Shown here: piece by piece, positions 24,615 to 33,402 of the stretch
How the letters are laid out: every line of letters begins with the position of its first letter
How positions within the stretch are numbered: position 1 is the first letter of the stretch
DNA from: Haladaptatus cibarius D43
GTDB lineage: Archaea; Halobacteriota; Halobacteria; Halobacteriales; Haladaptataceae
NCBI RefSeq assembly: GCF_000710615.1
Contig: NZ_JDTH01000002.1
Coordinates: 736,082 to 800,081 of the forward strand
Direction: 5' to 3'
DNA length: 64,000 nucleotides
Program-made: the position numbers and the translations under genes
The notes under the pieces: model-generated
The model's input: only the letters and a program-made list of their open reading frames with translations
What the model was told of the DNA's origin: nothing
The model's database searches: none

Positions 24615-24735
24615 TGGTTCGACTTGGAACGGACACGTGGAGTGTATTCCGTTTCGGTTCGCAGTCGCGGTCGTCTCCCGCCCTGCCGAAATCCAAGTGA
24701 CTTTATCAATCTGTTCTGAACCGTCTACGAAATGA

Positions 24736-26667
24736 ATGGGGCTCGAAATGAGTGACGACGAGGTAGACCCGAACGAATTGGGAGAGTCGGTCGAACGACC
24801 GATGTTTCGGCTGTTCACCGAGTATGGCGACGACCACATCCACTGGTTTATCATTGGCCTGCTGACGAGCATCTCCGCGAGGTTTCTCGCGCTCGTTCCC
24901 CCAGTCGTCCTCGGTGTCGCGCTGGATGCCGTCTTCTACGAGGAAAAGGCCTATTCGCTTCCACTTCTGCCGGAGGCGTGGATTCCCGGGAGTACGATGG
25001 GACAGTTCTGGCTTTCCATTCAAATCATGGCGGTTTCGATGGTTCTCGCCGCCTTCAGCAATTTTGCGCGGTCGTCAAGTCTAAACCTGTTTTCCCATCG
25101 CGTGAAACACGAGGTTCGGACGGAGACGTATCAGTGGATGCAACGACTCGATATGGAGTTCTTCGACGACCACAAAACGGGAGAACTCATGAGCATCCTG
25201 AACAACGATACGAACCGACTCGAACTGTTCCTCGATAACATGATGGGGAGCGCCATCCAACTCGTCGTTCTCGTCATCGGAATTGGCTGGGTTCTGTTCA
25301 CCATCAACGGGCAGTTGGCGCTGGTCACCCTCTCGGTCATTCCCATCGCGGCGCTGTTTACGTGGTGGTTCATGCGCCGAGTCGAGGCGTTTTACGCCGA
25401 TATTCGCTCCTCGGTCGGCGATTTGAACACGCGATTAGAGAACAACCTCGCTGGCGTCGAAGTCATCAAAACCGCCGGAACGGAGGAGTTCGAGGACGAG
25501 CGAGTTCGAAAAGCGTCATACAAATATTTCCAACGCGACTGGAAGGCGCTTCGGATGAACTTCATCTACCGCCCCGGACTACAACTGCTCACGTCAATCG
25601 CGTTCATCGCCACCTTCATCGTCGGCGGACTGTGGTATCTCTCCGAACCGCCACTGGGATTCTCCGGGACGCTCTACGTCGGCCAACTCGTCACCTTCCT
25701 CCTCCTGACTCAGCGCATGGTCGAACCCCTGACCCAGATGAGCGAAGTCGTGGACAGATACGAGGACGCGAAAGCCTCCTCGCGGCGCATCTTCGGTCTG
25801 ATGTCGATTCCGCCCGCCATTACCAGCAGTCCGGACGCCGTCGAACTCGATTCCGTTGAAGGCCGAGTTGACTACGACCACGTGGATTTCTCTTACGAAG
25901 ACGACGGCGAGCGAGTCCTGCAGGACATAACCTTCACCGCAGACCCCGGCGAGACGGTCGGCCTCGTCGGGCCGACCGGCGCAGGAAAATCCACGATTTG
26001 CAAACTCCTGCCGCGCCTCTACGACGTGACGGGCGGCGAGATTCGAGTCGATGGAACCGACGTTCGAGATTTGACCGTCGAAAGCCTCCGCGAACACATC
26101 GGCTACGTCGGACAGGACACGTTCCTCTTCGACGGAACAGTGAAAGAGAACATCAAATACGGAGCGTTCGACGCGGAAGAAGAAGCAATCATTGCCGCCG
26201 CGAAAGCCGCGGAAGCCCACGAGTTCGTTACCAATCTCCCCGAGGGCTACGACACGCGAGTCGGGGAACGCGGCGTGAAACTCTCCGGCGGCCAACGCCA
26301 ACGAATCTCCATCGCGCGAACGATTCTGGCCGACCCCGAACTGCTCGTGTTGGACGAGGCGACGAGCGCGGTGGACACCGAGACGGAGATGCTCATCCAG
26401 CGCAGTCTCGACAAACTCACCGAAGACCGAACGACGTTCATTATCGCCCACCGACTTTCGACGGTGAAAGGAGCGGACACGATTATCTCGGTCGAAAACG
26501 GGGAAATCGTAGAACGCGGTACCCACGACGAACTGCTGGGCAACGACGGCCTCTACGCAGACCTCTGGCGGGTGCAGGCGGGCGAAATAGACGCGCTTTC
26601 GACCGAGTTCGTGAAGGAAGCATCCCGACGGGCGAGCGCAAATCAGGTAAATCAGGGGTCGAACTGA
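24736..26667 (+). CDS. ABC exporter half-transporter (fused membrane and ATPase domains)
   Basis: 643 residues: an ABC type 1 membrane domain with six helices (about 30-330), then a nucleotide-binding domain with Walker A GPTGAGKST, Q-loop YVGQDTFLFDG, signature LSGGQRQRIS, Walker B LLVLDEATSAVD and switch His in IIAHRLSTV. It is a half-transporter expected to act as a homodimer; the substrate (lipid, drug or peptide) cannot be told. The start at 24736 is ~30 bases after a CTTTATC TATA-like box; ATG 24748 is an alternative. It is divergent from gdx across a short gap. A Ser/Asn-rich tail (SANQVNQGSN) follows the ATPase domain. Confidence 0.93.
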   Translation: MGLEMSDDEVDPNELGESVERPMFRLFTEYGDDHIHWFIIGLLTSISARFLALVPPVVLGVALDAVFYEEKAYSLPLLPEAWIPGSTMGQFWLSIQIMAVSMVLAAFSNFARSSSLNLFSHRVKHEVRTETYQWMQRLDMEFFDDHKTGELMSILNNDTNRLELFLDNMMGSAIQLVVLVIGIGWVLFTINGQLALVTLSVIPIAALFTWWFMRRVEAFYADIRSSVGDLNTRLENNLAGVEVIKTAGTEEFEDERVRKASYKYFQRDWKALRMNFIYRPGLQLLTSIAFIATFIVGGLWYLSEPPLGFSGTLYVGQLVTFLLLTQRMVEPLTQMSEVVDRYEDAKASSRRIFGLMSIPPAITSSPDAVELDSVEGRVDYDHVDFSYEDDGERVLQDITFTADPGETVGLVGPTGAGKSTICKLLPRLYDVTGGEIRVDGTDVRDLTVESLREHIGYVGQDTFLFDGTVKENIKYGAFDAEEEAIIAAAKAAEAHEFVTNLPEGYDTRVGERGVKLSGGQRQRISIARTILADPELLVLDEATSAVDTETEMLIQRSLDKLTEDRTTFIIAHRLSTVKGADTIISVENGEIVERGTHDELLGNDGLYADLWRVQAGEIDALSTEFVKEASRRASANQVNQGSN

Positions 26668-26720
26668 ATCAAGGCTCGAACCAGTTACCTTTTACGGGCT
26701 ACCGAACCCAGTAGCGGGTA

Positions 26721-27893
26721 ATGCTTAGCGGAGTGAACGTGGCGTTGGGGGTGACGGGAAGCATCGCGGCGGTGAAAGTGGTCGAGTTGGCACACGAACT
26801 GCGCAGGCGAGGCGCAAACGTCCGGGCGGTGATGTCGAACAGTGCGCAGGGCATCATCAACCCGTGGGCCGTCGAGTTCGCAACCGACAACCACGTGGTC
26901 ACCGAAATCACGGGCAAGGTCGAACACGTCGAACTCTGTGGCCGCGACGAGTGGGCCGACGTATTTCTCATCGCTCCGGCGACGGCGAACACGGTCGGGA
27001 AAATCGCGGGCGCGGTGGACGACACCCCGGTGACGACCTGTGCGACGACTGCCCTCGGCGCGGACGTTCCGGTCGTCATCGCGCCAGCAATGCACGAGCC
27101 GATGTACGACCATCCCGGCGTCCTCGACGCCATCGAGCGCGTCGAGTCGTGGGGCGTCGATTTCGTCGAACCGCGCATCGAAGAGGGGAAAGCGAAAATC
27201 GCCACCGAGGATATGATTGCGCTCGACGTGGCGAGAGCGACCGGCGACCAACCCCTCGCCGGAAAAGGAATCGTCGTCACCAGCGGCGCGACGAGCGAAC
27301 CCATCGACCCAGTCCGGGTGTTGACCAGTCGCGCCTCGGGAAAAACGGGCAGAGCGGTCGCCCGCGCCTGCTACGTCGCGGGCGCGAACGTCGCGCTCGT
27401 CCACGACGCGCCGGACGTGCCCTACGCAACCGGCGTGCGGGTCGAAACTGCCGAGGAGATGACGGATGCCGTGAACGACCTCGTGACGGCGTTTCCCGCG
27501 GACGCCCTGATTTCCGTGGCCGCAATCAGCGACTACACGACAGATACGGCAGATCAAAAGATTCGCTCTGGGCAAGACCTCTCGCTCGATTTGCAACCGA
27601 CGCGGAAACTCATCGACACGGTTCGTGAGAGTCACCCTGATATCCCAATCGTTGGCTTCAAGGCCGAAACGAGCGGCGACGACACAGCGATGGTCGCCGC
27701 CGCCCGCGAAACGCTCGTCCGTGCGGAGTGTTCGTTCGTCGTGGCGAACGACGCGAGCGTGATGGGCGAAGACGAAACGCGAACGCTGTTCGTCCGCGAC
27801 AACAGCGTTCGGAAATACAGCGGGAGCAAAAAAGAACTGGGAACTCGCGTAGCGAAAGAAGTCGCAGAGGAGTTATCAGCGGCAAGGCGATAA
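26721..27893 (+). CDS. coaBC: Bifunctional CoaBC (phosphopantothenoylcysteine synthetase/decarboxylase)
   Basis: Two steps of coenzyme A synthesis from phosphopantothenate and cysteine. Residues 1-180 are the flavoprotein decarboxylase: LGVTGSIAAVKVVELAHELRRRG (flavin binding), LIAPATANTVGKIAGAVDD and IAPAMHEPMYDHP. Residues ~185-390 are the ligase: VVTSGATSEPIDPVRVLTSRASGKTG, DALISVAAISDYTTD, QPTRKLIDTVR, IVGFKAETS and FVVANDASVMGEDETR. The length of 390 is normal. The TTTTACG-like element ~30 bases upstream of the ATG suggests a leaderless transcript. Confidence 0.95.
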   Translation: MLSGVNVALGVTGSIAAVKVVELAHELRRRGANVRAVMSNSAQGIINPWAVEFATDNHVVTEITGKVEHVELCGRDEWADVFLIAPATANTVGKIAGAVDDTPVTTCATTALGADVPVVIAPAMHEPMYDHPGVLDAIERVESWGVDFVEPRIEEGKAKIATEDMIALDVARATGDQPLAGKGIVVTSGATSEPIDPVRVLTSRASGKTGRAVARACYVAGANVALVHDAPDVPYATGVRVETAEEMTDAVNDLVTAFPADALISVAAISDYTTDTADQKIRSGQDLSLDLQPTRKLIDTVRESHPDIPIVGFKAETSGDDTAMVAAARETLVRAECSFVVANDASVMGEDETRTLFVRDNSVRKYSGSKKELGTRVAKEVAEELSAARR

Positions 27894-27934
27894 TTCGGAA
27901 TGCAACGTCGGAGATAACCGAAGAACAGCACGAT

Positions 27935-28846
27935 TTACGACTTATTCGGGAGGAATGCCATACCGAGAAGGAGGATTGCAGCAAGCATACCGAGTATCAC
28001 GATTCCCCAAAATCCGGCGAATCGTTCCGTTTGGTGGCGAACATCGTCCAACTGTGTCTGATAGCCATCAACATCGCTCGACAGGACGAGCGTGCTGTTA
28101 TCGGGATAATGGACAGCGTACTGCTTTCCGTTCAACTCCGCTGTTCCTCCTGCCGGGAACTGGAACTTCTCGGGCGTTCCGCCGCGAACCAGCGTCGTTT
28201 TGATGGCGGTCGTTTCACCGAGGGAAACCGAGTTCGTTTTTGGCCCAGTCCATTGGAGCGTCATCGATTGATTCGTGATATTCTGAACAGTCGTGGAATT
28301 GTTCTGGTATTGGAACTGATTACCTTCTCGAAGTTCTTGCGTATCGGGTTGGTCGAACTGCTGGCGTTTGTACTCGTCAACTGGAACCAGTGACTTGTTG
28401 GTACTGGAATTGTCGCTCGTCTCGTTGACGACCACGTAGGTCACACCATTCTGCTTAACCGTCTGCGTGTCCTCGCTCAGGTTCTGGACTTCGCTGAGCG
28501 TTGCAGTCGTCGGGTTCGACTCGTTCGGGATGAGGACGCGATATGTTACGTTGTCGTTTGTTTGGAGGGTGGAGTTGTTCTCCAACGACGCGGAAAACAT
28601 CGCGGATTGATTCGTCCATGTCGCTTCAGCGGAGCGAACGAGTTCGCCGTCCTCGTTTACTGTTGCACTAATGTCAGAAATGTTGTACTCGCGATTATCA
28701 ACCGAGAACGTGTCTCCGGAGGTAGCACTATAGTCTGGGTTGTCTACCTCGGCCACAGGCTGTGCTGCAGTTGCGAGCATGATGTACGACCCTGTTACGA
28801 TCAGGAAAAAGAACGCCGCATACAGGGCGGCAGCGCGTCGTTGCAT
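27935..28846 (-). CDS. Surface protein with two membrane anchors and many glycosylation sites (unknown)
   Basis: 303 residues. A hydrophobic N-terminal segment (LYAAFFFLIVTGSYIMLATAA) and a C-terminal one (FAGFWGIVILGMLAAILLLGMAFL) flank ~245 residues rich in Asn, Ser, Thr and acidic residues, with many N-x-S/T sequons (NISD, NQS, NNST, NVT, NLS, NETS, NKS). Topology suggests a domain outside the cell held at both ends. Haloarchaeal homologues are likely, but I do not recognise a named family. Convergent with coaBC; its start borders the AT-rich island that follows. Confidence 0.65.
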   Translation of the reverse strand: MQRRAAALYAAFFFLIVTGSYIMLATAAQPVAEVDNPDYSATSGDTFSVDNREYNISDISATVNEDGELVRSAEATWTNQSAMFSASLENNSTLQTNDNVTYRVLIPNESNPTTATLSEVQNLSEDTQTVKQNGVTYVVVNETSDNSSTNKSLVPVDEYKRQQFDQPDTQELREGNQFQYQNNSTTVQNITNQSMTLQWTGPKTNSVSLGETTAIKTTLVRGGTPEKFQFPAGGTAELNGKQYAVHYPDNSTLVLSSDVDGYQTQLDDVRHQTERFAGFWGIVILGMLAAILLLGMAFLPNKS

Positions 28847-28916
28847 AGTTTTAGGTAAACCAGATATTCATAAAATAGTTACTATTCATCTTCCGAGAAA
28901 AATGGTTATTGTCTGT

Positions 28917-29281
28917 TTATATTGGTGTGCTAACTGGGCTAAGACCCGCAACGAAACACCAGCCATCCGGATCGTCGCCACTATCCCAGCTGACTTCGAT
29001 CATGTTCTCGTTGCTACCGGAATCATAGACTTCGCCAAAAATTGTCGTTCCGTAAGGCCGTTCACACCGTCAGTTGCACTTCCGAGGCAATTTGAACTTG
29101 CATCCGGCTGTACGAAAACCGAAACACGGTCGTCGCCATCACTATCAGTAACTCAGTGATCCTTGTGGAGCTGTACTGTTACATCAGATGCCGATGCACT
29201 CATCGTTGCAGCAAGGCCTGCAGTCGCAACCGCACTGGATTTGAGAATTTTTCGACGGGTCCTGTCGACTTCTTTTGCCAT
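28917..29281 (-). pseudogene. Broken small Tat-secreted protein
   Basis: The ATG at 29281 opens an intact Tat signal (MAKEVDRTRRKILKSS, Arg9-Arg10, then AVATAGLAATMSASAS). After ten more residues a TGA at 29155-29153 stops it. The same frame continues past the stop as a plausible mature domain (VTDSDGDDRVSVFVQPDASS). Near 29054 a one-base shift is needed to continue as YGTTIFGEVYDSGSNEN and EVSWDSGDDPDGWCF, ending at TAA 28919-28917. The missing base falls in a short T-run (CTT where CTTT would restore the frame). Both parts keep haloarchaeal acidic composition, so this is one gene broken twice, about 120 codons. It is either a true pseudogene or partly a sequencing artefact. Confidence 0.6.
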
Positions 29282-29419
29282 TGGTTTTGACACCGTCTAT
29301 ACATCCAGATCTTACCAATAAGTAATAACTAGTAATTGAATTATTTATTTTAACAACTAATATTTGATTTTTCTACTATTATGTGGAAATCTATTTAATA
29401 TAAAATAATATTTACTACT
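29282..29419. other. Strongly AT-rich gap
   Basis: Nearly all A and T over 29320-29419, unlike the GC-rich surroundings. It lies between the divergent broken Tat protein and the frameshifted regulator and would contain both promoters. It has repeated TAATATTT units and no gene. Confidence 0.5.
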
Positions 29420-30248
29420 ATGAATCTTAAGCCCTCCACCTGTTAATCGAGACTATCCCGAGACGGGGAAATATCTGTCACCAATCCTTGGCGAACCAAA
29501 ACAAAAGTCCGAATTAATTGAGCAGTTAGATGAGCCACGGTCAACCGTTGATCGGGGAATTCGGCAGTTGGTATCGAACGGTTTTGCGGAGCGTACTGCA
29601 AACGGCTATCGAAGCACTGCTTTTGGTCGATTAGTGTATCGAAATTTTATCGATACAATTACAATTTGTCAAGAGATGAAGCGGGCACAGATTATGATTG
29701 AACAAACTCAAAATGTCGCACTTGTAGACGATGCTCTCTTTCGGAATCCAGAATTCACATTTCCATCACAAAGCACACCTAACCAACCTCTCCGCCGACT
29801 ACACGAGAAATTTCTGGGAGCGTCGTGTATAAAGATACTCTCTCCCGCATTATTCGAAAATTCGGTAAACAAGTATCACGAGTATATAATCGACGAATCG
29901 ACCGAATTAGAGTTCGTGCTATCGAAAGACTGTATTCAAACTCTAATAGCGAAATATCCAGATAAATTACAAACTGCGGTGAATGCAGAGCAAGCAACGA
30001 TATTTCAGTCGCCTAGTAAACCACCGTTTGAATTAGTTATCAGTCAACACGACGCTCATCGGATGGTTGCGGTAGTGCTTCAAGGAGTCCATGGTATCTC
30101 GGGGTTACTTTTAGCAACGAATCGAAGTGCAATCGACTGGGGTATCCGATTCTATCAACAGTACAGGGGCAGGGGAAAGCACATACAACACACCCTGGCT
30201 CGTTTACCATCTACACAGCAACCGCAATTGGTTGGCCTCTCACAGTGA
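29420..30248 (+). pseudogene. FilR1-like (DUF1724-type) winged-helix regulator, frameshifted at the N-terminus
   Basis: The body (29568-30248 plus in-frame codons back to 29424) has a winged helix (PILGEPKQKSELIEQLDEPRSTVDRGIRQLVSNGFAERT) and a C-terminal FilR1-type domain (IKILSPALFENSVNKYHEYIIDESTELEFVL ... VAVVLQGVHGISGLLLATNRSAIDWGIRFYQQYR). In this frame there is no start codon before the winged helix, and a TGA lies at 29421-29423. ATG 29420 starts MNLKPST in another frame, and a middle segment (LLIETIPRR) lies in the third. Adding one base near 29440 and one near 29467, both in short homopolymers, would join them into one ~270-residue protein. A TTG at 29568 would give only a truncated product lacking most of the DNA-binding domain. 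Confidence 0.65.
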
Positions 30249-30554
30249 GTGTCCACCGAAACCCCGGTTGTTCGGTCAAAAGACAGAAAGACAGAATTAT
30301 GTAAATAATCCCATATTTATAATAGAATTTCCTACGGATGAATTATCATATTCTAATACATGGATATAGACAGCCATATCTTTATTAGGTAGGAGTATCA
30401 AAGCCTGTTATAACGCGCTTACCATCCGAAGAAAGCGAATTGAACCGGGGGCGGAAATCTGCTAAATTCGACATTAGAATTTACCTGTCGAGATATTTAG
30501 CATGTACGTTTGTCCTCAGTGATGAAAACGCGCGTCGCAGGAGAACACAAACAT
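30249..30554. other. AT-rich promoter region of the pilin gene
   Basis: 306 bases without a gene. The left part is AT-rich (CCCATATTTATAATAG near 30310). GAGATATTTAGC at 30489-30500 is a good TATA-like element for the downstream pilin, with a GGAG ribosome-binding sequence near 30540. Confidence 0.45.
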
Positions 30555-30983
30555 ATGACACTCAAAGAAAAATTCAACGAATTCAGGTCTGAAACAAGAT
30601 TAGTTTCGCCAGTTATTGGTGTAATTTTAATGGTTGCTATCACTGTAATATTGGCCGCCGTGATAGGGACGTTCGTGATGGGTCTTGGTGACAGCGTTCA
30701 AAGCAACGTTCAGGCAGGTGTGAGCGTCGATGCAAATGCACAAGATGATACGATTGACGTAACGTTTACTTCGGAACAGCAGGAAGGAACAAATTTGAAT
30801 GTTTCTGCTACCATTGTTGGTACTAGTACTGATGAATCCGATGACTTAGACTCAATCGGTCAGTCGCGAACATTCACCGATGTCGATGGAACTTCGATTG
30901 ACGGTGAAAGCGTCAAGGTTGTCGTGACCGCTGAGGCAGACGGTCGTTCAACCGTTATCTACTCCGAAACGCACGACTTATAA
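30555..30983 (+). CDS. Type IV pilin (archaeal PilA-like)
   Basis: 142 residues. The short N-terminal leader [16 protein letters not shown] is followed by the conserved pilin helix [24 protein letters not shown], the hallmark of haloarchaeal type IV pilins processed by a prepilin peptidase such as PibD. The rest is a Ser/Thr/Asp-rich beta domain. I chose ATG 30555 because its leader resembles Haloferax PilA leaders (MNLKE...) and a GGAG site precedes it; ATG 30522 is an alternative that would fit a leaderless transcript. No assembly gene is adjacent; a PilB/PilC pair lies 25 kb away. Flanked by two broken genes. Confidence 0.87.
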   Translation: MTLKEKFNEFRSETRLVSPVIGVILMVAITVILAAVIGTFVMGLGDSVQSNVQAGVSVDANAQDDTIDVTFTSEQQEGTNLNVSATIVGTSTDESDDLDSIGQSRTFTDVDGTSIDGESVKVVVTAEADGRSTVIYSETHDL

Positions 30984-30997
30984 ACGGGGTCGGTTAT

Positions 30998-32000
30998 CTA
31001 CGTTTTCTTTTTCAATGTACTGCTTTCCCACACATAGTGGCAAGACCGACACAATGAAATCAAATTCTTCAATTGATTTGCTTTCTTGTAGCTATCGAAC
31101 TTTCTCCTCTTTTTCAGATGATGCACATGTAATCCTTCACCAATTGCTTCTCGCTGTTCATCATCTGAAATCCCGCAATCTTGGCAAACGTATCTATCAC
31201 GCTCTAATGCGAGTTCGCGCTGTTCCGGCCAATTCGGCCCGTAGTCAATTGCACCATCTAAAACACCGTGCGCCTTGTTGATTGCAAGGTTTGAGGCCCG
31301 AAGTGCATCGTTCCACGAACCAAACGCTCGAAGATAGGGCCAAATAGAAAATTGCCCATGTTCCGTTAGTTCCATCCATGTTGGTGTTTTTCCAAGCGAA
31401 CCTGTCAATCTCTGCAATTCCTCTATAAGTTCCTCCTTGGGGATCCCAAGCTCGTGCTCTGGGTCAATGCCAGCTGATACGAGTGCCTCCTCCCAGGAAT
31501 TGAACTCCCGATAGTACGGTTGATGTGAGTACCGACCGTGTTCGCACATATCCTCTTGAGAAGGCGTTTTTCCCAATTTACTCTCCAACTCAACTAGTGC
31601 TTCAACCAGTTCGTCACGCGAAATCCTCCGGCTGGTCGTCGTTTTCGGATCAAGCCCTGCGGCCTCCTTCGCCTCCGGCCACGAACCGAACTGGCGGAAG
31701 TATGAATGAGCCGAATACTCTCCGTGTTCGTTCATTTCCTCGAACTTTGGCGGACGACCCAGTTCCTCAGCGAACTCTCGGAGCGCGCGAATTAGCTCCT
31801 CGTTCGAGATTCCGTTCTCGTGGTTCGTTTCGAACCCTGAGGCCTGCAGTGTCATTCCACGACCCAAATCGGTTGTAGTACGGCGTCGAAGAATGTGGCC
31901 CACGGTCGTTCATTGCGGTTTGTGTCGGCACCTCACCCAACTTCTCTGCAAACGCTTGCAAATCCGAAATCAACTGGTCGGCGGACAGTTTGCTCACCAT
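30998..32000 (-). pseudogene. HNH endonuclease with four homing-endonuclease-associated repeats, frameshifted
   Basis: Reads as one gene if a frameshift near 31850 is repaired. The N-terminal piece starts MVSKLSADQL at 32000; the remainder runs to 30998. There are four ~55-residue repeats, each with LGxxPTxxxMxxxGxYSxxPYxRxFGSWxxAL (the first broken by the shift right after FGSWND). Then comes an HNH nuclease: YVCQDCG, HVHHLKK, and NLISLCRSCH, with two CxxC metal pairs and the catalytic HH. Repeats of this type are thought to bind DNA. No intein or intron host is visible, so it is a free-standing nuclease. Repeats 2-4 plus HNH are intact and could still be made from a downstream start. Confidence 0.72.
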
Positions 32001-32447
32001 GTAGTCACTAGTGACTATTTTGACCATCGTATTTAAATTCTCGCTCGAAGAGGGGAAAATGACCCTCTCGAATACCGTTACTCAGCCGGGAAAACGCCGT
32101 CAGCCATGATTTCAGGAGAACCCCCCGGGGAGGGGGTGTGGAAACAAATCGAACCCTGCTGGGTCAGAGTAGGGGTTTTGGCAACCGATTTGCTGCAGTG
32201 CGGGTCTCTCCCACCCGCATTTGCTCAGAGGAACGGGATGATAAAAGAACTGAGCCTTACCCGCGGTGAAAGTGAAAGTAGTTCGATGACGCGTTGGTTG
32301 GAAGCGAGTACAAACAGCGTCTTCGGCATAATAGCACTGATTCTGTCGAAGTGTTGCTTGCTGGTGGCGACCCGAAGGTATGCTCTGCATACGATTCGAT
32401 TTTTGTGAAGGTGTGTTGGTTACAATTTCCGACTCCAAGCTACGCCT

Positions 32448-32545
32448 GCGAAAGACGCAGTCTTTCGCGGTACCTGAAAACCCTTGGTTTTCCGTAGCTC
32501 GCAAACGGTTCGCGTTTGCTCACCCGAGAAATCTCCGATTTTCTC
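32448..32545. repeat. Row of four consecutive perfect hairpins
   Basis: GCGAAAGA/TCTTTCGC (32448-32468, loop CGCAG), GAAAACC/GGTTTTC (32476-32492, loop CTT), GCAAACG/CGTTTGC (32501-32519, loop GTTCG) and GAGAAA/TTTCTC (32526-32545). All four occur within 98 bases with 6-8 bases between them. The stems are unrelated in sequence, so this is a structural array rather than a sequence repeat. Confidence 0.65.
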
Positions 32546-32619
32546 CGATCCTCGCTCGTCGCTCGCTCTTTCCAGTTGCTCACTTCTCGCTTCGCCCGTT
32601 GCCACCAGGCCACAGGAGA

Positions 32620-32641
32620 CCGGGCCTGTGTGCAGGCCCGG
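32620..32641. repeat. Strong 9-bp G/C hairpin
   Basis: CCGGGCCTG pairs perfectly with CAGGCCCGG across a TGTG tetraloop. It is the most stable structure in the gap before hpt. No T-run follows, so it is not an obvious terminator. Confidence 0.6.
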
Positions 32642-32834
32642 CCAAGCCAAGTTCGGCCAGCCGTTTTTGCGAAAACTAATTTTCTGACACCCTGTGGAAA
32701 GTCAAGCAATTGAGGGTCGAGAGCGTGGCTCGCATTCGGCACAATATGACAAGAAAAACTACTTCGCCCGCGCCCAACTCACACCCTCGGCGGCGATACC
32801 ATCACCTTTTACTGCTGGGTTGAATATCCCCAGC

Positions 32835-33401
32835 ATGGACCAGTTGAAGCAGTCGCTTCTCGAAGCCCCGATTATCGAGAAAGACGGATACCACTACTTT
32901 GTCCATCCCATCAGCGACGGGATTCCGATGCTCGAACCGACGCTCCTGCGGGAAATCGTCATCAAAATCATCCGCAAGGCGGATTTGGAGAACGTCGATA
33001 AAATCGTCACGCCCGCGGCGATGGGGATTCACATCTCGACCGCCGTCTCGCTGATGACCGACATTCCGCTGGTGGTCATCCGCAAGCGAAAGTACGGCTT
33101 GGAGGGCGAGGTCGCGCTCTCTCAGCAGACCGGCTACTCCGAGAACGAGATGTACATCAACAACGTCGACGAGGGCGACCGCGTCCTCCTGCTGGACGAC
33201 GTGCTCAGCACCGGCGGCACGATGAAGGCCGTCACCGAGGCACTCGAATACATCGGCGCGGAAGTCGTGGACGTCTGTGCCGTCATCAAGAAGGTCGGCG
33301 CGAACGAACTGGACGACACCGGCTATCAGGTCAAGACGCTCATCAACGTGGACGTAGTGGGCGGCGAGGTCGTCATCGCGGACGAATACGGCGACGGCTG
33401 A
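32835..33401 (+). CDS. hpt: Hypoxanthine/guanine (adenine-type) phosphoribosyltransferase
   Basis: Purine salvage: joins a purine base to PRPP. 188 residues beginning [35 protein letters not shown], the start of archaeal Hpt. The PRPP-binding loop is [18 protein letters not shown] (residues ~118-135), and [35 protein letters not shown] is the conserved middle. By sequence this archaeal type is closer to adenine PRTases, and base specificity must be tested. A TATA-like CCTTTTACT about 25 bases upstream fits a leaderless transcript. One base separates the stop from the following membrane gene, implying an operon. Confidence 0.93.
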   Translation: MDQLKQSLLEAPIIEKDGYHYFVHPISDGIPMLEPTLLREIVIKIIRKADLENVDKIVTPAAMGIHISTAVSLMTDIPLVVIRKRKYGLEGEVALSQQTGYSENEMYINNVDEGDRVLLLDDVLSTGGTMKAVTEALEYIGAEVVDVCAVIKKVGANELDDTGYQVKTLINVDVVGGEVVIADEYGDG

Positions 33402-33402
33402 G

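Larger units (their letters stand above)
32001..32834. other. 834-base noncoding region rich in hairpins
   Basis: No credible protein gene. It contains a C/G-rich stem ACCCCC/GGGGGT near 32129, a row of perfect hairpins at 32448-32545, a strong G/C hairpin at 32620-32641, and near the right end the hpt promoter (CCTTTTACTG about 25 bases before ATG). I looked for RNase P and 7S RNA landmarks and did not find them. It may hold an unrecognised structured RNA or remnants of mobile DNA joining the island to hpt. Confidence 0.4.

Noticed and set aside
24615-24735. Guanidine riboswitch before the Gdx-type exporter
   Set aside because: The upstream gap is short, shared with a divergent gene, and has no ACGR-type hairpins or other guanidine-class motifs that I can see.
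29282-29419. Replication origin in the AT-rich gap
   Set aside because: No orc1/cdc6 gene or ORB-like repeats nearby; AT content alone is explained by two promoters and island composition.
30998-32000. CRISPR-like tandem repeat
   Set aside because: The repeated unit is a 55-residue protein module with diverged DNA, not short identical repeats with spacers.
32001-32834. RNase P RNA or 7S (SRP) RNA in the gap
   Set aside because: I found none of the conserved core blocks (for example GAGGAAAGTCC-like) in either strand, so a known RNA gene is not supported.
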